Below are positions 6,665 to 9,567 of a DNA stretch of 9,567 nt, one piece after another; within the stretch, counting starts at the first letter, position 1, and the number at the start of each line of letters is the position of its first letter. The stretch covers positions 1 through 9,567 of the forward strand of contig JAZGDL010000523.1 in assembly GCA_036477795.1 (NCBI GenBank), written 5' to 3'. Made by a program: the position numbers and the translations under genes. The DNA is from JAZGDL01 sp036477795. GTDB lineage: Bacteria; Planctomycetota; Phycisphaerae; UBA1845. The notes under the pieces are model-generated. The model ran no database searches, was not told the origin of the DNA, and worked only from the letters and a program-made list of their open reading frames with translations.

Positions 6665-9085
6665 ATGATTTCGTCGGAACGACACAACAAGATCTCTGAA
6701 CTGTTCCTGGCCACCTGCGAACTGCCGCCCGAAGAGCGCGCGGCGTTTCTGGAAAAAGCATGCGCCGATGACGCCGGCCTGCGGGCAGAAGTCGAAGCGC
6801 TGCTCGCTGCCGACAGTGAGCACTCGGCTTTCCTGGGAAGCCTTGCTGGGTCCGAAGATGCCCGAGCACCCTACCCGGACATGAAGCCCGGAGGGCATCC
6901 CGATGTACATCGGGAGCGCGCCGGGATGCCTCTACCTTCGCTAACGGCTTCGCCGGGCCGGGCCGATCCCAGCCCTCGAATTTCGATCGAGGGCTACGAG
7001 ATCCTGCATGAACTCCATCGCGGTGGGCAGGGTGCCGTGTATCAGGCCATCCAAAAAGCGACCAAACGCAAGGTGGCGATCAAGGTGTTGATCGAAGGAC
7101 CGTACGCCTCGAAGTCGGCCCGCAAGCGCTTCGAACGCGAAATCGAACTGGTCGCCCAGCTTAAGCATCCGAACATCATCTCGATCTTTCATTCTGGTGT
7201 AACGCCGGAAGGAATGCACTTTTACGTGATGGATTACATTCGGGGCCTCCGCCTGGACCAGTATGTCCACGATAAGCATCTCTCCTTGGAGGACACACTC
7301 AAGCTCTTCGGCAGGGTCTGCGATGCCGTTCAGTATGCTCATCAGAGAGGGGTCATACACCGGGACCTGAAGCCCTCGAACATCCTCGTGGATTCGACTG
7401 GGAGCCCGAAGGTTCTCGACTTCGGTTTGGCCAAGATGCTTGCCGCACCGGTCGAAACGGTTGTCTCCATCACCCAGCAAGTGATCGGGACGCTGCCGTA
7501 CATGTCGCCCGAACAGGCCGCGGGCAATCCCGATGAGATCGATACGCGCGCCGACATCTATGCACTCGGTGTCATTCTGTATGAGCTTCTGACGGGTCAC
7601 TACCCTTATCCGGTAGCGGGCCAGATGGTGGAGGTGCTCAAGCACATCGCCGAAACCCCGCCTACCCCACTGACGCGAAGCTGGACCAAGGACTTGGGTG
7701 TGACCGCGCGATCGTCCAAGCCACGGCGTGTGGCACAATGCCCCATCGACGACGAACTGCAAACGGTCGTGTTAAAGACGCTGTCGAAAGAACGCGAGCG
7801 CCGTTACCAGAGCGCCGGCGAACTGGCCAAAGACATCCAGCACTACCTGGCAGACGAACCCATCGAAGCCAAGCGCGACAGCGGCTGGTACGTTTTTCGG
7901 AAGGCGCTGCACCGCCACAGATCCAAAGCGATGGTGGCCGCCGCGTTTGTAGTCTTGATCACGGGATTCGGGACGTACCTGCGCTGGGACAGCGCCCAAC
8001 AGGCTGCGGCAGAAGCGCGCCAAGAGAGGCTGAGAGCTGTGGCAGAAGCGCGCCAAGAGAGGCTGAGAAGAACCGATCAGTTGATCACCGACGGACTTGA
8101 TCTCGTCGAGCGTGATTGGTGGGAGGGAGCTCACGTGAAATTTGAAGAAGCAGTGCGGCTCAGCCCTCAGCATTTCAAGGCACTTTGCTTCGCCGCCTGG
8201 TGGCGGAAGGAAGATTACTTCCAGCACAAGCCGTTCAGGTACAGGAACCGCGAAGTGCTTGAGGAAACGAACGAACTGTGTGAGCGGGCGATGCAGATGG
8301 AGAATGACAATCATGCATTGTGGAACCTCAAGAGTGTGTTGCTGTACTCGTTGGGCAGATTAACTGAGGCGGAACAGGCCTGTCGACACGTGATGGCGCT
8401 GAAGCCGAATTTCTTCCAGGCGCATACCAATCTCGCCAAAGTGCTCGCCTTGCAGAATAAGTTTGATGAAGCGCTCGAGATAGCCCGGCGGGGCGCCCAG
8501 ACCAGCCTGCAGGTGGGTGCGGAAGGCAAGTACGATGACGGAATTTGGCGCACACTCGGCACGCTGCAGTTGTATCTCGGCCAGGCTGAAGCACTCGAGT
8601 CGCTACAAAAGGCCATAGAAATCAGCCATCGGGACACGAGAACTACGCTATTGCTCGCTCGCCTGCACTTGACGCTGCCCGAACATCAGGACATCCTCGA
8701 AGCATTGGTGGAAGCGAAAATGGCCGACGCTTTTACCTCACTAGATGATCCGAGGTACAAGCGGATCCTCGCCCAGGCTTATCTCCGCAACGGCAAGTAC
8801 GATGACGCCGCCCGAAGCGCCCAAGCCGCCATTCAGGGTGGTGATTCGAAGGCGGTGTGCCACTTGGTCAGCGCCATCGCCAAAGCTGAACTGGGCGACC
8901 CAGCCGCTGCGGAAGAAGCGCTCGCCAGCGCCAAAGAAAACTGGCCTGAGCAGTTCAAGAACGGCGACGATGTCATCGTGATGGCCGAGAAAGGTCTGCT
9001 GTGGTTCGACACCGCCGCCGAACTCGATAAGTTGCGGGCCGAAGCCGAGCAACTGATCCAATCCCGCGCCGCGGCGTCGCCCTGA
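6665..9085 (+). CDS. Membrane-anchored Hanks-type Ser/Thr protein kinase with C-terminal TPR region
   Basis: The 806-residue protein transfers phosphate from ATP to Ser/Thr of target proteins. Residues 1-60 are a helical N-terminal segment (SERHNKISELFLATCELP) common before planctomycete kinase domains. Residues 61-107 are a variable Pro/Gly-rich linker. The kinase domain (about 111-375) has the Gly-rich loop LHRGGQGAVY (117-126, with His at the first usual Gly), VAIK Lys140, alpha-C Glu159, HRDLKPSN with Asp234, DFG Asp252 and SPE (281-283), so all key residues for activity are present. Residues about 423-441 form one transmembrane helix. Residues 447-468 are two 11-residue coiled-coil repeats. 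About 470-800 is a helical TPR-like region (for example ALWNLKSVLLYSLGRLTEAE), probably outside the membrane, for partner binding. The context suggests that its substrate is the sigma factor encoded just upstream. Confidence -1.
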   Translation: MISSERHNKISELFLATCELPPEERAAFLEKACADDAGLRAEVEALLAADSEHSAFLGSLAGSEDARAPYPDMKPGGHPDVHRERAGMPLPSLTASPGRADPSPRISIEGYEILHELHRGGQGAVYQAIQKATKRKVAIKVLIEGPYASKSARKRFEREIELVAQLKHPNIISIFHSGVTPEGMHFYVMDYIRGLRLDQYVHDKHLSLEDTLKLFGRVCDAVQYAHQRGVIHRDLKPSNILVDSTGSPKVLDFGLAKMLAAPVETVVSITQQVIGTLPYMSPEQAAGNPDEIDTRADIYALGVILYELLTGHYPYPVAGQMVEVLKHIAETPPTPLTRSWTKDLGVTARSSKPRRVAQCPIDDELQTVVLKTLSKERERRYQSAGELAKDIQHYLADEPIEAKRDSGWYVFRKALHRHRSKAMVAAAFVVLITGFGTYLRWDSAQQAAAEARQERLRAVAEARQERLRRTDQLITDGLDLVERDWWEGAHVKFEEAVRLSPQHFKALCFAAWWRKEDYFQHKPFRYRNREVLEETNELCERAMQMENDNHALWNLKSVLLYSLGRLTEAEQACRHVMALKPNFFQAHTNLAKVLALQNKFDEALEIARRGAQTSLQVGAEGKYDDGIWRTLGTLQLYLGQAEALESLQKAIEISHRDTRTTLLLARLHLTLPEHQDILEALVEAKMADAFTSLDDPRYKRILAQAYLRNGKYDDAARSAQAAIQGGDSKAVCHLVSAIAKAELGDPAAAEEALASAKENWPEQFKNGDDVIVMAEKGLLWFDTAAELDKLRAEAEQLIQSRAAASP
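6894..6930. repeat. Palindromic element inside the kinase coding region
   Basis: TCCCGATGTACATCGGGA (6898-6915) is a perfect 18-bp palindrome. GGCATCCCG (6894-6902) also pairs perfectly with CGGGATGCC (6922-6930), giving a second, alternative hairpin. It encodes GGHPDVHRERAGMP (about residues 77-90) in the variable linker before the kinase domain, where an insertion would be tolerated. It is the same core as the element at 6571-6588. Confidence -1.
8003..8068 (+). repeat. 33-bp tandem duplication encoding 11-residue coiled-coil repeats
   Basis: Copies at 8003-8035 and 8036-8068 differ at one base (C/T, changing Ala to Val). Each encodes an 11-residue unit, A(A/V)AEARQERLR, right after the transmembrane helix of the kinase. 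Eleven-residue spacing fits a hendecad-type helix. The near identity points to a recent slippage or duplication event. Confidence -1.
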
Positions 9086-9155
9086 AACCCCTCCCTCACG
9101 GCCGGGGCTCGCAAAGTCACCCCGAATTCCATGATCCGCAGTCCAAAGCAATCCC

Positions 9156-9195
9156 AACTCCTGAACTCCTAAACTCTTGAACTCTTGAACTACTT
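9156..9195. repeat. Five tandem 8-bp units overlapping the thioesterase stop
   Basis: The units are AACTCCTG, AACTCCTA, AACTCTTG, AACTCTTG and AACTACTT, in register at 9156, 9164, 9172, 9180 and 9188. The last contains the stop codon of the minus-strand thioesterase (9190-9192). The array lies in the 104-bp gap between convergent genes (9086-9189). Apart from it, I see only a weak C-run/G-run pairing near 9088-9108 and no clear terminator in the gap. Confidence -1.
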
Positions 9196-9567
9196 TTGAA
9201 AGATCGGCAGTGGTTTGTGGTTGTCGTCGATGGCGACGTAGGTGAGGTCTGCTTCGGTGAGAACTTCGGGATCGCAGGATTGGCCCGGGCAGCGATGCTC
9301 CCCCTTGACCGTGACGTGCACGCTGATAGAGGTTCTGCCGATGCGCGTGGTCTGGGCATAGAAGCTGACGATATCGCCGACGAAAACGGGCTTCTTGAAT
9401 TCGACCTTGTCCATGGCGATGGTGACGTAGCGGTGGGGGGCCTGCCGCGAGGCCTCGATAAAGCCCGCCTGGTCGATGTAGCTGAGGATGACCCCGCCAA
9501 AGATGGTGTTGTTGGCGTTGGCATCACGTGGCATCATGACCACGCGGATGGCAGGTTCGCCCGAAGG
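9190..9567 (-). CDS. Acyl-CoA thioesterase, hotdog fold (5' end beyond window)
   Basis: The frame is open at the window edge and gives 125 visible residues ending at TAG 9190-9192. The protein begins before PSGEPAIRVVMMPRD. A GTG at 9543 lies within the conserved segment, so it is not the likely start. The hotdog-family core is clear: NNTIFGGVILSYIDQAG, in which the Asp is the probable catalytic acid, followed by VTIAMDKVEFKKPVFVGDIV. This matches the YciA-like/4HBT acyl-CoA hydrolases, usually about 130-160 residues, which split acyl-CoA to free fatty acid and CoA in the cytoplasm. The chain-length preference cannot be told from sequence. It is convergent with the kinase gene and has no obvious link to it. 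The tail (KPLPIFQK) is complete. Confidence -1.
   Translation of the reverse strand, partial: PSGEPAIRVVMMPRDANANNTIFGGVILSYIDQAGFIEASRQAPHRYVTIAMDKVEFKKPVFVGDIVSFYAQTTRIGRTSISVHVTVKGEHRCPGQSCDPEVLTEADLTYVAIDDNHKPLPIFQK

Noticed and set aside
5960..6910. 316-codon minus-strand frame opposite the sigma gene
   Set aside because: Antisense of the sigma gene and its downstream gap; the plus strand carries clear sigma regions 2 and 4.
1..9567. CRISPR array, toxin-antitoxin or phage-defence system
   Set aside because: No short spaced direct repeats of the CRISPR kind, and no nuclease, transposase, integrase or toxin-like genes; the kinase fits a sigma-linked signalling pair better.

Overview
The window looks like chromosomal DNA of a planctomycete (Planctomycetota, perhaps near Phycisphaerae). 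This is inferred from a GC-rich sequence; secreted cysteine-rich proteins with DCNGNGIPDEC-type repeats and GACCLxxGxC motifs; dockerin-type EF-hand pairs; and an ECF sigma factor of the QATALVNEAYLRL type next to a large Ser/Thr kinase with a HRGGQGAVY loop and TPR tail. No rRNA, tRNA, CRISPR array, transposase or phage gene was seen.

Layout. Positions 1-4168 (minus) are one uninterrupted reading frame, 1389 codons from an ATG at 4168 and still open at the window edge. I checked every codon in this frame and found no stop. It encodes a giant exported protein: signal peptide, low-complexity linker, beta-rich domains, cysteine-rich repeats, a proprotein-convertase P-domain, and a run of Asp/Asn/Cys repeats. 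Positions 4169-4569 hold two candidate minus-strand promoters for that gene, an inverted repeat over one of them, and a strong hairpin behind the next gene. Positions 4570-5661 (minus) encode a 363-residue exported protein with three dockerin-like modules, a 35-residue acidic tandem repeat and no enzyme domain. Positions 5662-5956 are a divergent intergenic region. On the plus strand follow an ECF sigma factor (5957-6526) and an 806-residue membrane-anchored Ser/Thr kinase with TPRs (6665-9085), probably one operon. A palindromic element lies between them, and a second copy lies inside the kinase gene. The window ends with a convergent acyl-CoA thioesterase (minus, 9190 to beyond 9567) whose stop codon sits in an 8-bp tandem repeat.

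How it may work together. The kinase and sigma factor look like a one-kinase/one-sigma signalling pair of the kind in which the sigma factor is switched on by threonine phosphorylation, because the usual acidic DAED-type patch in region 2.2 is replaced by a neutral, threonine-bearing stretch. The two minus-strand genes encode exported, calcium-binding-type, disulfide-rich proteins, and one is divergent from the sigma gene. Regulation of these surface proteins by the pair is a reasonable but unproven idea. The thioesterase looks like an unrelated housekeeping neighbour.
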